A stretch of DNA of 64,000 nucleotides from Chrysomallon squamiferum. Taxonomy: Eukaryota; Mollusca; Gastropoda; Neomphalida; Peltospiridae. Positions within the stretch are counted from its first letter, which is position 1, and the number at the start of each line of letters is the position of its first letter. The notes under the pieces are model-generated. The model was given only the letters and a program-made list of their open reading frames with translations. It was not told the DNA's origin and searched no databases. The position numbers and the translations under genes were made by a program. Shown here one piece after another: positions 26,052 through 39,314 of this stretch. Location of the stretch: positions 10,002,476-10,066,475 of the forward strand of contig CM022665.1 of assembly GCA_012295275.1 (NCBI GenBank). The letters run 5' to 3'.

Positions 26052-27400
26052 CTCATATTCATTAGGCCGGCTTTGTTAATAATCACTATTAACATAATTG
26101 TCACTTAAACATTTTGAAACCAGAAAAATTTCAGTTTTTTGAATTCCCAAAACATCACTATATTCACTCTATACATTTTCCGTTAAAGTGAAAAATCTTT
26201 TAAGTTAACTTTCTACAACAAAACTAACATTCCTCTCATTATACATCTGCACGAACTGTGTAAGTAACAAATAAATGAGGTATCTGATAGATAAAATCTG
26301 TAGCAGTTGTTAGGTCATCTCATAAACAGAGTACAAGCATTTCACTAACTTGTTTATACAAACTAATTTTCCAACGAGAGATACGTCACTCTGAATAATT
26401 CACACACAAATATATCCAATATGTCCTTTATTTTTTAAGAACTTTTCAGATGGCATGAATGCTAGTTTTACGTATATCACCAATAAAAAGTCAAGCCATA
26501 GCCTACTACATGAAAAGACACAACAAAAGTGTTTTCTCTCTCTTACCTATTCACGAGAAATTAATCCATATGTACCAGTGGCTAGTTTAAATCACAGTGT
26601 TTTCACGTGACAAAAATACAAACAACAAACTGTTATATCAACATTACTTTCTGTTTCTCTTTTAAATAATATTTTCTATGTACTGTAACTTAACGGTGAG
26701 ACTTGTGATGCAGCCATGTTTACAGCACTGATAAATTCAAAGACCTTTAATTCACCTGTTGAAATCCACAACAGATGAGCTTCAATAAATTATATGATTC
26801 TCTTCCTTGACTTAATCCACATAAGAAATACCTTGGAACATAGTCACACTGGAGTGTTCTCGCCCTGCTGTAGCCATCAGACAAATAAAAGCTGTCGCTG
26901 CTGAAAACAATGACAGCAGACGGGTTTACTCAAGTGTGAATCAGTTGGTATGGTGGAATCCCTTGAGGCTGCTCAGAGGAAATATTAAAGCAACCATGCA
27001 GCAAGGTGTTTGGATCAGTATTACGGCTTGAGCCGTACCTTGAGAATTACACCTGATATTTTAAACTGCCAACTGAATCCACACATGGGTGACCACATCA
27101 GATTAAACACAGGCTGGTATATCCATGTATAAACACACATTAACTTCACATCATGCTCATCCTTACCTACAGCTCACACACAGACTATACGATTATACAC
27201 CTCGCTGTTATGATTTGTCATCAAATTCAACATTCTTTTACTCAATGTCAGAGGGTGATGCTTGAGTCAACAAGCTTGCAAGATGTGGAACATTTTACAG
27301 TGCAAACAAATGAGTGAATGAAACCACCAAGACACTCCTCTGCATTTCCACCCACACTATGTTACATTTTGAGTGGTTGGTAGATAACGAATAAATATTT
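26052..27400 (-). promoter_or_regulatory. Candidate internal promoter region upstream of the KRRAP exon
   Basis: CpG dinucleotides reappear here (for example CACGAG, CTCGCC, GTCGCTG, AGACGG, TTACGGCTTGAGCCGTA, CCTCGC), while they are rare on both sides. A strong minus-strand donor, GTAG then GTAAGGATG, lies at 27166, as for a non-coding first exon. There is also a 7-bp-arm palindrome TACGGCT-TG-AGCCGTA at 27022-27037. No TATA box was identified. Interpretation is inferred. Confidence 0.4.
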
Positions 27401-27740
27401 GAATAATAACTGTGCTCTCACCATAGCAGTAATGGATGGTACATATATTAAAGTGTTGTTTTTTTGTGGGTTTTTTTTTTATCTTATCTCTCCATGTGAC
27501 TAAGACTATCTAGGTTTGAAACTGATATTTAAGCTCACAATGACGAACATCAACAAAGTATAGCCTGTACTGTTATTGCCCTGTCCATAATTCAGTGAAT
27601 GGTGTGAGTGCTAATAAATCTTTCATAAACACTGGTCAGCTAACAACACAACAGTGTATTTATAGAGATAGATCTAGGTAAAGCATGTTTTACAATAAGA
27701 AACATGCTCTTGTATATCCTTATAATAATTTTTTTTAAAT

Positions 27741-28015
27741 GAATGTCAGCATACCTATTTATAAGAACTACTAATTACCCTTAAACACTATGAAAAAACA
27801 GTTTCAAAGAGAATGTCAATTTACTTATTCATAAGTTATTATATATTCTTAAATACCATAGAAAAATTAATTTCAAAATGACTTTCAGGGTTTTTAGTCA
27901 GAATAGTTACTTTATGCCATTAAACACTATAAAAATAGTTTCAAAACAAACTTGAACTTACTTATTCATGACAGTGTACCCATAAAACTTATTTTAAAAA
28001 AAATCAGTTTCAGAA
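27741..28015. repeat. Degenerate minisatellite, unit about 69 bp, four copies
   Basis: Units start near 27741, 27811, 27880 and 27948. Each has an AATGTCA- or ACTTTCAG-like start and a shared end resembling TTAAACACTATAAAAA then AGTTTCAAA. Confidence 0.75.
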
Positions 28016-31000
28016 TGATTATGTGGAAATGTATGTATCTATACATCACAAACATATTCAATTATTGTTAAACACCTTAAATCAAAAATATTATGCAAAC
28101 TAATGAGCCCCAAACTTAAAATGAATGTAATATAGCTAAAAGATATATGACCAAGAAAACATACGTAAAATCATACAGTGAAATTAAATATTTTAAAATG
28201 TCTGTTTCTAAAACTGACCAACCCTATTGTATACAAAACGTCAGGATGTACTTTAAAGACAGGTTCATCTCAAACAGAAATTACAATAGTGATAACAACA
28301 TCAAAGAAATTCAACTCTTTAGTCATCACCTTTAATTGGACATTGGATAGCAACACTGTTAGTACTTTATTTAATCTGTAGGCTAATCTGGATGGAGCAC
28401 ACTCCAATTTAACAACATGTGACCATACACGTAATGTGGTATCACCAGTTTAAAACATCCACCAGAACTACAACTGTTATTATTAAACAGCTAAGGGATT
28501 TCTCTTGTTAGCACTATAACAATATGTGATCTAGGTAATGTTACTAGTCTAAAGAAAAAAAACATTTTATCACTATAATTATTTCCTGAAGGATTTCGCT
28601 TGTTAAGAATAGATAAATGAATGAATATTTGTTTAGTTACACCTCATAATATTTTTGATGTTAATGATTTTAAGATGATCTTTTTAAGAAAATGTATTTT
28701 TTTCAATTATATTATCTATTTATCTATTGTTATTCTTACCTCTTAACAACATAACATTTTTTATTGTAAGGAAAGTACATACAGATGTTTTTGATGCATT
28801 TTCAGCATGCAGTTTTCATTAAATAATTAGATATGTCACTGTTCATGCTGGAACTCTCATTGATTAAATTGTAATTCTTACTATTTAAATTGGAATTCTA
28901 TTCCTCTTATTGTAATATGCTTGTCATATTCAGCATTATATAAATCAGTTTTAATACAAAATGATTATTAACCTCTTACTGGGGTTTTCTCATTTACTTG
29001 CAGTTATAATTTAGTATACACAAACTGAAATTAAAACAGAATAAATTTATTTCTATGAATAGAAAGTAAAATTTATATTTTTTGGATAAGTATAAAAAAA
29101 TTTTAAAGATCAAATAATAAAATAACAACCAAAAATAAATATTTAAATGACAGGTGTCATAAAAAAGAAATATTCAATCAAATAGTGCCTTGGGCATACA
29201 AGTTGGTCATCTAGATCATTAAAGATATGTTAATTATAATTTTATTGATTTGTTGGTAAAGATACAAAATAAATTATGATAGGCATGGTTACCTATATTT
29301 TATTTAATACTAATCTTTGGTTTAATTTTCTTAATGATAAAAAATGTGAAAAAGCATTAATTTAAAATAAAAAATAAAACATAAATAAATGATATAGACT
29401 TAGGCACGGTGGACAAATATGGACTTGAATATGGATGGATGGGCAAACAGACAGATCTTGACTTATTTAGAAAGATGTATTACTGATTCAGAAAAATGTT
29501 GATTAAATTCCTGAATTAATATTATTATTTATGAATGAAATATATGAAATTTAAAAAAATAAACTGACCAACATTTTACAGGCTATGATATGTGGTAAAT
29601 TTACATTAATACACACTTGTATCCTCTATAAATTTATTTATTTACATTTAATGTTTGAAATTACATAGAAAATTTTATTTATTAAATAATGCTACCAAGA
29701 GGATAATTTGGTATTTAATTAAATTTAACATCTGCATGATCTAGAGATCATTTATTTGTATAAAACTATTCATTACAACTTTTTGCATAACATCAAAATC
29801 TCCACCTTATATCACAAAACAGACTAGAGTGTTGAGCTGTACCTGACACAATGCGGAAGGGTTGGATACTGAAAGTTATTACACAGGTATGACTTAAAGC
29901 AAATCCATGCTCCGTGTTAAAACAGGAGCAGCATGTATGTGATTAATAGCATTGTTCCTGGGTCCTTAAAAGTTCACAGCCCTACAGTCCCAGTGGAATT
30001 TTACCCATTACATGCAGAATAACAGGCTCAGAATTTCTGTTCTCATTGATAAGTCACATACATGCTGGGAGGACACAAACACAGAAGATGACCAACTGTG
30101 ACATGGTAGAAACAACACTGCAGAATGTCTATGTTAATTAGTCAATAAAAAAATTTAAAGGTTTTATCACATACATGGGCCTGTGTTTTATCTCTATTTC
30201 ATTTTAATACTAACATCTTTTCAGTTCTTAACAACATTGTTTATTACAAAATATCAGCTTAGTTGAGATTTGATTATACATAAATTTAAAAACACACATA
30301 TTCACATACATGCAACATATATAATATACAAACACACATAAATACAGTCACAAAATACAAATGTACTTAATACAGGGTCATAGTGGAATTTTAAATTTTT
30401 ATAACATCTGATCCATGCATGATAGAACTGATCTGTAAAAAGGACAGGAGAAAAGAATTTTGGGATTTTTTAATGTATTGATTATTGATTCTTACTTTTC
30501 AACATGACCTTCATCATTATGAGATAAATTAAAAATCAGCTGCAAAATGTATTTCTAGAACTTCAGAATCATATCACAATTTGTATCTATAATGATGGTT
30601 GACTAGGACATTATAACAACCCTGTATATAACCAGCTAAAAAGGTGTTCTCAGAAAAATATGAAATTTAAAGATATTTCACTAATGATGTAATATATCTT
30701 ATATGTAATGTCAACAAGTGTCATAACTAAGTAAACCATGTTATATCTGAGTAAGCCATGACATCCTGCTTACCAGTTAACATTACAACTCATATATAAA
30801 AACTTCTTACTACAGTTTACTATAAAAATAACATAACAACATCACCTTATGTTTATAATATAGTATCACACATTAATACCATCTCAGTTAACTGGGTGAT
30901 ATAAACAGGTGTCAGTATGACTGACAGTCAACATTATTATTCAAGATCTAACAAGTGGTAATCTAATTTACATTTAACCCACTAAATGGAAATATTCACC

Positions 31001-31429
31001 TGAACAAAAATATGAGTCTGTAAATTTAGTGACTGATATTGGTGTATTGTAATGAAAGAACAAACAAGAGCTAACACAGAGAGTATTATTTGTAAAACAC
31101 TTAACATGTGTTAACTGCAGGTCGTACTTCTAATTCTGGAGGTCATGTCAAGTGAAAAGAAACTATGTCCATTCAGGACAGTTCTTGCTGAGTATCTTAA
31201 CTTGAACGTAGTGGTTCTGAGAAATAAAGCTTTTGTCAACAGTTAATACACCTACAGCAAAGTAATATATATTATAATATTTTCTCTTTTGTCATACTTG
31301 AAAGCAAAGTGGGACACTTTCTGTATACAAACAAAACCATTGGGGGTAATTTTTGGAAAACTAACAAAAACTATGTTACCATAGCTATATAGATTAATGG
31401 AATTAGTTGTGTGATCATTCAACTGAATC

Positions 31430-31482
31430 TACAATAATAATAACAACAGCAGCAGCAGCAGCAGTAACAACAACAGTAATAA

Positions 31483-31525
<43 letters not shown>

Positions 31526-31530
31526 AATAA
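31430..31530. repeat. Compound AAT / CAG / AAAT repeat
   Basis: AATAATAACAACAG, six CAG units, CAACAACAGTAATAAT, then about 12 AAAT units. Confidence 0.93.
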
Positions 31531-32106
31531 TTAATTAATAAATTTAATCAATCACAAGCATTAAAGAATGTTACTTTAAAAATTATCCCTCAATCTTTCA
31601 TTATACAATAAACTGTTTAATATGGATATTTACTAAAACTGATGTTCATATTTTGTGCATTTTTGTACAATTTTTTACACTAATAATTTTAAAATGTCTA
31701 GACATACATCTTACAATAGTGTATTGTTAAAAAAGCTTGGAGATAAAACAAACATAAGGAAGTATATAAAATGTACTTAGGCTATTTACTCGTATCATCA
31801 AAGATAAATTTAAAATGATTTCTTTTCTGTCTGTGCAAAAAAAAAAAAAAAAGTAAAAACAAAAAATGGAGATAAAAAAAATATATATGTTATCATTCAA
31901 ACCAGACCTAGAGGCAAAACAACTTTATGTCCTGCACATTCATTTCATTAAATCACCTGTCACAAATGCAGTTCAAAATGACAACTTCATTATTATAAGC
32001 TAAAAAAACCTGCACTGTCTCAGTGTTGACATTAGAACACACCTAACCTGTTCTAACAATATCTGTTCACAAACTGTCTGAATGGAACAACCTAGACTAG
32101 ATCATC

Positions 32107-32310
32107 CTTTACAATATGCTATCCTATCCAATTCACACTTTACAATAAAATAACCTATCTAATTTATATTTTACAATATACTGGTTTATCTTCTTGATAA
32201 TTTACAATATTCTGATCTGCTTGATAACTGACAATATTATGATCTACTTCATACTTTACTATATATAGTTCTGTTTACTTCATACTTTGCAATCATCTGA
32301 CTTAATTTGG
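32107..32310. repeat. Degenerate minisatellite, unit about 27-31 bp, about seven copies
   Basis: Recurring CTTTACAATAT-CT--TCT--TT-ATA; the last copies carry TGACAATATT, TTACTATATA and TTGCAATCAT variants. Confidence 0.78.
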
Positions 32311-34589
32311 AAATAACAGTTACACCATTTTAAATAATCTGTGATAAAACCTATCATTTTATATTACTTAAAGAATCTCTTTTTTTTTTATGGAAACACT
32401 CTAAACCTTTAATTTATTAATTTATTTATTTATTTATTTTCTTTCTTTCTTTTTTTTTCCTTTTCTTTTTTTATTTTATTTTATGTATAGACTAGCATCT
32501 GTCCAAGTTTATTATTTGTAGAAGAGAAATTTAAATTAACAAAAATAAAATTAAAATAATCATTTTATCACATGAAAAAATTAATATGTATATAAATATT
32601 GTTTGATAATTTTTAAAACTATTTTTGGGTTGAGTTAAATCATTTTATTGTTTGAACAATTTTTAAACTTATTTATGGTTCAGTTAAACCATTTTCATTA
32701 GTTTTTATTTACATGCATCATAAGTAAAGTTCTAGTATTCTGTGACAGAAGACTTATTAAGCAGTAATTTAAAACATTAAATTAAAAACATTCTCTGTCA
32801 TTGAGCACATAACATTACCTTGTAAGAGGTTATTTAGTTCTTATTTTGTCTTCCTATTTCATAACATTTGCTCAAGGCTTCAACAACAAAAAATCTTTCC
32901 TTCTTTCATATCAATACATTTATATACTTCTTTTATTATTATTTTTTTTATATAAAGTGACAGACCTTTTATTCAAATGAATAACACATTGTGAATGTTG
33001 AGGATGAATGGAAAACCTGAGTGCAGTACATGTCAGTAGTGATATAAAAAATAATTACTGTCTGACAACGCATGACTGCTTGTAGTAAATATAAAACTTA
33101 GTAATTGAAATGCAGAAACATGAAAATAAATTTTAAAAATTAGCCTGATTATATATTACATATATTTAATACGCTTACAACAACCACAGGCTATTTTCCA
33201 TTCTAGCTTATATCCAGTCACTATCATTTAAAAAAGTGTAATAAAATATTCATATACTGATAACTGAAAAAAAAAATCATAAACAATATTCACTTATTAT
33301 TTGCTCTCACTTATTGTAAATATTCATTATACAGTATATTAAATTTTCTATTTTATACTTAAAAAAACACAAATATTATAAAACAGATGTAAAAATACAA
33401 AGAGTAATAAATGGACTGTTTGATAATAATTGTATATATTCAGTATTTTCCCCTGAGAGAAACTTTCCAAGTAATAAACCACAGCAACAACTAGAATTGT
33501 GTATATCTACAATGGAAACATAGATGGTCAAATTTTTGTTTACTGGGGATGGGCCAGAAATAGGTCACTTGACTCAGATAATTGTGTTTGTTATTTGAAG
33601 AATGTTTTTCAAACTCGTTGCATCACCTCTGAATATACTCACACACTTTTATTTGCCAGGTGTGAAACCTGATAATGTCAGAGCATTATATAAGAAATCT
33701 GATTCGAATTCGGTCTCACTTTTGTGTAGAGCATTTGTCCATTTTGCTATCATCAGAGATCAAAGATTATGTAAAACTACTACTTGAACGGTTTATGTTG
33801 CAATTAGTGTGAATCATCACATAAACCAGTGTGACTTGTTGTGTTATTTTCATACTGGACTGAGACATGATTTCATATGACATGGTGCAGTGTTATTTGA
33901 TATGGTTGTCTCTAGTGCTTTCATATGTTGTGAAGTGTTCAGATGTGTGGTGAGGTGGTCATATGTGCATTGTGGCATTTCATTTTTCAAAGACCACACA
34001 TAAATACTGAATGAAAGAACAAATCTTTGTTTAACATCACATAAACACAGTTTACATGAATGCTTATTAAGCGTTAGCCATATGGTATTTTGATATAATG
34101 GTTACACGAGAAATAAACCTAATGCAAGTGTCCTTATTGACTTGACGCAGAGAAAGTTTTAAAGCATTTTATGGAAATAGGAAAACACATAGGCCTACCA
34201 TGATTTTTAAGTTTATCTGTAAAGGGAGATAGTCCAATATACACACTGAAGAGACCCAGGAACCCATTAAAGTTCATGTCAGTTACACAAACTAAGATTA
34301 AAATCCTCAAAAAAACATTATTAAAAGTATTTCATATTTATGACAGTTTATGATTATCTCCATTAACATATATAATATGGATATCTATGTCCTATTAGCT
34401 TTCTGTTAAGCTTTGAAACAGAGTTCTGTTAATGCATTTTTAGGCCAGTAATGAAATTGTTTGTCACTAAGCATTTCCACAAGACAGAAACATATATGTT
34501 CTGTCACAGGCCACAAGAGTGCCAGGGTGACATCTGACATAAAGAAAATAAGTGAAATACATTACATTCACAGACCAATCCTGTGACAT

Positions 34590-34775
34590 AACAGCAAAAA
34601 TCCAGCACTTTATATAACTACATTTTCAAAACAGAATCTGTCATTTTGATAAATACCTTGCCATAGCACAAACTGTAAATTCCATTAAATATAAGTAAAT
34701 CTTTAAAGCCAAAAATGTTATGTTAATAAATGCATGCCAATACACAAACTGTAAAAATTCAGCACTTTATATACT
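34590..34775. repeat. Degenerate tandem repeat, unit about 75-80 bp
   Basis: CAGCACTTTATATA occurs at about 34603 and 34760, and CACAAACTGTAAA at about 34668 and 34743. The spacings fit one or two units of about 78 bp. Confidence 0.6.
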
Positions 34776-35657
34776 ATAAATTATTTATTTATTCTTTTGA
34801 AAAAAAGATTTGCTGTTATAGCAAATAACATGGTGTGATCTATTTTATTATTATTATTATTATTATCATTTAAAAACAACAAAAAAAAAAAAAAAAAATA
34901 AGGTTAAAATAGGGTGTTTTTTTTTGTTATGGTTTTTTAATATTACACTGTTTTATATTCATTTTATATTTTTATATTTCTTTTATACCTCTGTTACTTG
35001 ATTTTAGTTTTTCTTTCTCATTTATCAAAATGTAACTTATTCATGTAATTATGTATATACCAGGCCAATAAAATATTTTCAATTATTAATTTTTTTAATT
35101 TTTTTTTGGTTATCGTTGCTTTTGTTTTTATTATTTGATAAAGAAAAAAATAGTTTAAATATTCAAACAAGAAAAATTAAGGAAGTCATAAAAATATGTC
35201 ATATGTAAACAGAGAAAAAATAAATTAGAGCAGATTACAGCATGTGATAAACGCTTAACTAGATATTTTTTTTAATATGTAAAGCTAGGTAAATAAATAA
35301 AGAAACAAAAAATGAGTTTCAAACAGAAGTAGGTTAATTTATGTGTGTTAATGCAAAAACTCAAAAATTATTTTAATGAATGTTAATAGTCACACATGTA
35401 AATAAGCAATTAATCTGAAGATACTGTCAAACATAAAAATAATAATAATGATTTATTTTTGTTGTTTCTCTCATAATACAAAATAAAAATAACCTGAAAT
35501 GTATAGACAGCTCAACACGGAAACACATGATACTGTATTTTTATAGGATATTTATTTCAAAATCATTAGGGCTTAAACCAAGGAAAAACTGAGCTTCAGA
35601 AGAAGCATTTGATATGATTTTAGACACTCCACCTGTTTTCTAGAATAGCAGACTAGT

Positions 35658-35865
35658 ACCATTACAAAATATATTAAGATTGTGAGAAGTCATGTCCAGT
35701 AACAACCACAGTTAGTCATAAACTTTAATAACACTCTTTATTGTAAAACTCAACTGTTACCACCATTATAAAACATATTTGCCTTCATGCAAGACCTGTT
35801 TACCAATCTCAGTATTAAGTCATAAACCTTTAATGATACTCCAGTGTAACTGTTGAATATTACTC
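35658..35865. repeat. Degenerate two-copy repeat, period about 105 bp
   Basis: ACCATTA-AAAA-ATATT recurs at about 35658 and 35762, and AGTCATAAAC-TTTAAT at about 35713 and 35818. Confidence 0.68.
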
Positions 35866-36418
35866 CATGATAGAAAAATTCAAATGTGTAACAAACTGTG
35901 AAAACAAATCAGTAGATAAACATATAGGACAGTAAATCAGGTCACATGTAGATAAGAAGACACTGATAGGTGAAATACATGTTCAGGTTGTAATAAATGA
36001 AGTCAGAAACATACATGCTTTCAGAAATTTATATATATACATATAATATTCCTTTCTTAATAGTATAAATGGTTCTTATAATGCTTTATGGTAATAAAGT
36101 AAAAATAATATAAATGCATTATTAAATAAATCATTTCTTTTTTTTTCTTCATATACATACATCCAAATAATCTGTTATCCAAAAACCTTGTAACATACAA
36201 ATTTAAAACAAAATACATTTACACATATACTGATGAATTATACCCATAAATAACAATGACCTACACATACATACAATGTTAGATATTTCTACAAATATAC
36301 ATGTGACATACAAACATCCTTATACCATCACAAGTATAAAATTAAATATCCAAAGAAAACATCTGGTGTGAACCAAAGCAGAACATCTGTTTCAAATATT
36401 TTTGTTTTTTACTCAATG

Positions 36419-36684
36419 CAATATACTGTAACCATGATAACAGTAAACTCTTTTGTGATTTGCCTATAAGTGTTATGAAATATACTTAATCCAAAGCAAA
36501 TAATTACAAATTACCATACTGATGAACAGGAAAAAAATATAAATCAATTCAATATGTTGTAACCTTGATAAACAGTAATCTCTATAATCCTTCTGTGATT
36601 CACTTATATGCACTATAAAATAATACACTTGCAACCAAAATAAATAATACCAAATGATAATGCTGATAAATGGGAAAGAAAACC
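36419..36684. repeat. Two-copy tandem duplication, period about 131 bp
   Basis: CAATAT--TGTAACC-TGATAA then CAGTAA-CTCT and TGTGATT-----ATA occur in both copies in order, ending AT-CTGAT-AA--GGAAA. Confidence 0.75.
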
Positions 36685-36812
36685 ATGAAACATTTGAAAA
36701 TATTTTTTATCTGTGTCCAAATGTCCCAAAAATTATTATTATTATTATTTTGTTTTGTTTTACAATATCTATAAAATTCACAACTTTAGTGGATATTTTT
36801 TCAAAAGGTACT

Positions 36813-36818
<6 letters not shown>

Positions 36819-36885
<67 letters not shown>
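36819..36885. repeat. (TC)n microsatellite
   Basis: About 67 bp of uninterrupted TC. Confidence 0.97.
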
Positions 36886-36890
<5 letters not shown>

Positions 36891-37733
36891 ATATTATTGT
36901 AATATTTTAAGATTTAAATTAAAAGTAAAAAGCTATGTCTATGGATTAACAGCTGTACTACAGCTACAGATGACACTTTCCCACGTTAATTTCATGTAGT
37001 TACATTGAAACATATTAAAATTAAAACCAGTCTGCTGAACAGCATAATTACTTAACATTTGAAAGAAAAATAAATGTTCTTTAGACATCTGTAGAAATGA
37101 AATTTTTTATTGCAAACTGATTCTGGTATAAATTTTAAAAAGCTTTAATATTATGGTAGAGACATCTGAAAATTGCATAAAGGATTTTTGTAAAAAGGAT
37201 TTTTCATTCTTCACAAATACTGGGACATATAAAAATAATTTACACAATCAGTTTTAGGTTTAATAAACATCTGTCAGTTTTTTTTAAATTTATAATGAAA
37301 CCAGTGGAGATACATGTAGAAAAGAAATCACTTTCTGCAAACATTCCAAAGTTATTTTCTACATAGTAGCCTGGATTTATATGCATCGTTATCATTTATA
37401 TCAACATGTTAACTTGCTTAATTTTCTTAAAACAACTTCAGTTTTATGTATCAGTCAGTAATATTTATGAATAAAATGAGATAGATAACATGTGACGTTA
37501 TCCATTCATACAGGTCACTGTCCAATTACAATATACCCGAAAATAAATGCTATAGGATGAACAGCTTATTGCTGGAACATGTAGATGGGTTGTTTCTCAC
37601 TTTTTTACCCAGATAATGTAATCACAAGTAACCGATTAAAAAGCCTTTGACAGAAAAATATTCTAAAATCTGTTCTAGTTGTAGAAACGAAATCAAAAGA
37701 ATAAATGTTTTGTAAGATATCACAGGTACTTAC

Positions 37734-37836
37734 TGGCAAGTGTAGCAGACTGTCCAAAGAATATGATGAGCCTTGCTTGCTTTGCATTTCACAAAACTGG
37801 AAATTTTGTAAATCTCTTTCCTTTTCATCTATGGTC
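37734..37836 (-). CDS. Exon encoding TIDEKERDLQNFQ...SLDSLLHLP (34 aa)
   Basis: Acceptor ATTTGCAG and donor CCA then GTAAGTACC are both good; starts in phase 2 and ends in phase 0. The first half is charged and probably helical (TIDEKERDLQNFQFCEMQ); the second is Ser/Leu-rich (GSSYSLDSLLHLP). The next coding exon in phase is the KRRAP exon, about 11.7 kb away. Confidence 0.85.
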
Positions 37837-38402
37837 CTGCAAATAATTAACAAAATATGTCCAAAACTAACTGCTGCATTTACATTTTATATACTCCAAA
37901 AGGGTTGAAGAGTACTGTAATATTTTGTTTTATCACATTATTTCTAGCAACAAAATAACATCATAAATCAAAGGAATATTAAAGCCTTCTTTTTCCATAT
38001 TATTTAAAACAATTTAATGAAAAGAGTATCCTCATTTATTTGTTATTTGTACACTTCTTAAGAAAAATGTTCTTCTCATGAATGTGTGTAAAATACTTTA
38101 TTATTTAATAACTTCGTAAGTTTAATATATCATTAACATATACAGATGGTTAATTTTTGATAGGATTTAAAATATACATAATTATAATGTATTTATATTA
38201 ATTTTGTTCATATCTGACATTATTAAATTAGAGTTTTGTTTCTTCCGGAAAGTCCATTTTAGCAGCAAGATTTTAAAATATACAAGCAAATATAAAACAA
38301 TACTATTACTGTCAGTTTTGACATTAACCAGTAAGCCAAGGATGGTTAATGTTTAAAAAAATATATACTTCACAAATATCCACATACTATGAATATACAA
38401 AC

Positions 38403-38469
38403 CTAACTGCTGTAGTGTTTTTTTCATAATCTGAGTATTGATCCAAAACTTCATTACACAATAATGGTT
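38403..38469 (-). CDS. Small exon encoding an acidic linker (about 22 aa)
   Basis: The acceptor CTTTTTTAG is strong; the donor AG then GTTTGTATA is weak. It starts in phase 1 and ends in phase 2. The reading is PLLCNEVLDQYSDYEKNTTA, then V and a split Arg codon. Both phases match the neighbours, which is the main reason to accept the weak donor. Confidence 0.72.
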
Positions 38470-39280
38470 CTAAAAAAGAAAAACAATTTTCTTTTTAAAG
38501 GATATATTGAATAAGACTACTATATTAAAATCTAACTAGTTTAACATATTTAACAAACTGTATGTGTGCATGATTATAAAATGTATATGTGTTGATACAA
38601 ACACACACACACACACACACACACAAAACATGAATGTGTTCAAAAAAGATTAATTTCTTTTCCTAAATTATTCTCTACTCTAAATATGAAACAATATAAT
38701 TGGTTTCGTTTCTCTCTCTCTCTCTCCTCCCTATACATACAGATGTAAAATGGTCATGCAAAGTTCATTACATGAATAAAGTTCAAAGTGAAATCACTAA
38801 TCATCAACTGCAATAATTATGAGCTATACAGTTGATGTTGCTAACAGGTAACCAGCAGAGACTGGTGCAGTGATCAACAGACAAGACAACTGTACATTGT
38901 AATAATCACTGGACTATAATCAATGAAAGCTCAACAGGCAATTTCACAGTTTAAAAGTTCAAAACCAATAATCACACAATAAATCTTTTTCAACTTTAGT
39001 TTGTAAATGTATCAGATATTCCCAAATGTGTTTTAAGTTTATTGGAGTTTCCTGAAATTGGTTTTTCTTTCCCCTCTCTCTGTTTATAAAGATAGATATA
39101 TAATTGGGGTTTTTTGGTGTTTTGGGTGTTATTGTTTTTTCCTTTTAGCTGTTTTTTGTTGTTTTGTATTTATTTATTTATTTTGTTGGGAATAGGTATT
39201 TTATTTCATCTTTAAAAAATATATTAGTAATAAAATCTTGGATTACTGAGCCAACTTACTTTTAAAAAAGAAAAAATATA

Positions 39281-39314
39281 TACAGTATATATATATATAT
39301 ATATATATACTGTA
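39281..39314. repeat. Perfect 34-bp palindrome around (AT)11
   Basis: TACAGT, eleven AT units, ACTGTA: the flanks are exact reverse complements, so the whole block is self-complementary and can extrude a cruciform. Confidence 0.95.

Larger units (their letters stand above)
27401..37733 (-). other. Long intron rich in decayed tandem repeats
   Basis: No supported exon. It holds the degenerate tandem blocks at 27741, 32107, 34590, 35658 and 36419, an AATA/CAG compound repeat at 31430-31530, and the (TC)n run at 36819-36885. The short frame at 33602-33787 has no splice or homology support. Confidence 0.65.

Noticed and set aside
33602-33787. Plus-strand 61-residue frame in a slightly less AT-rich patch
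   Set aside because: No splice sites, homology or neighbour support; possibly part of an old repeat.
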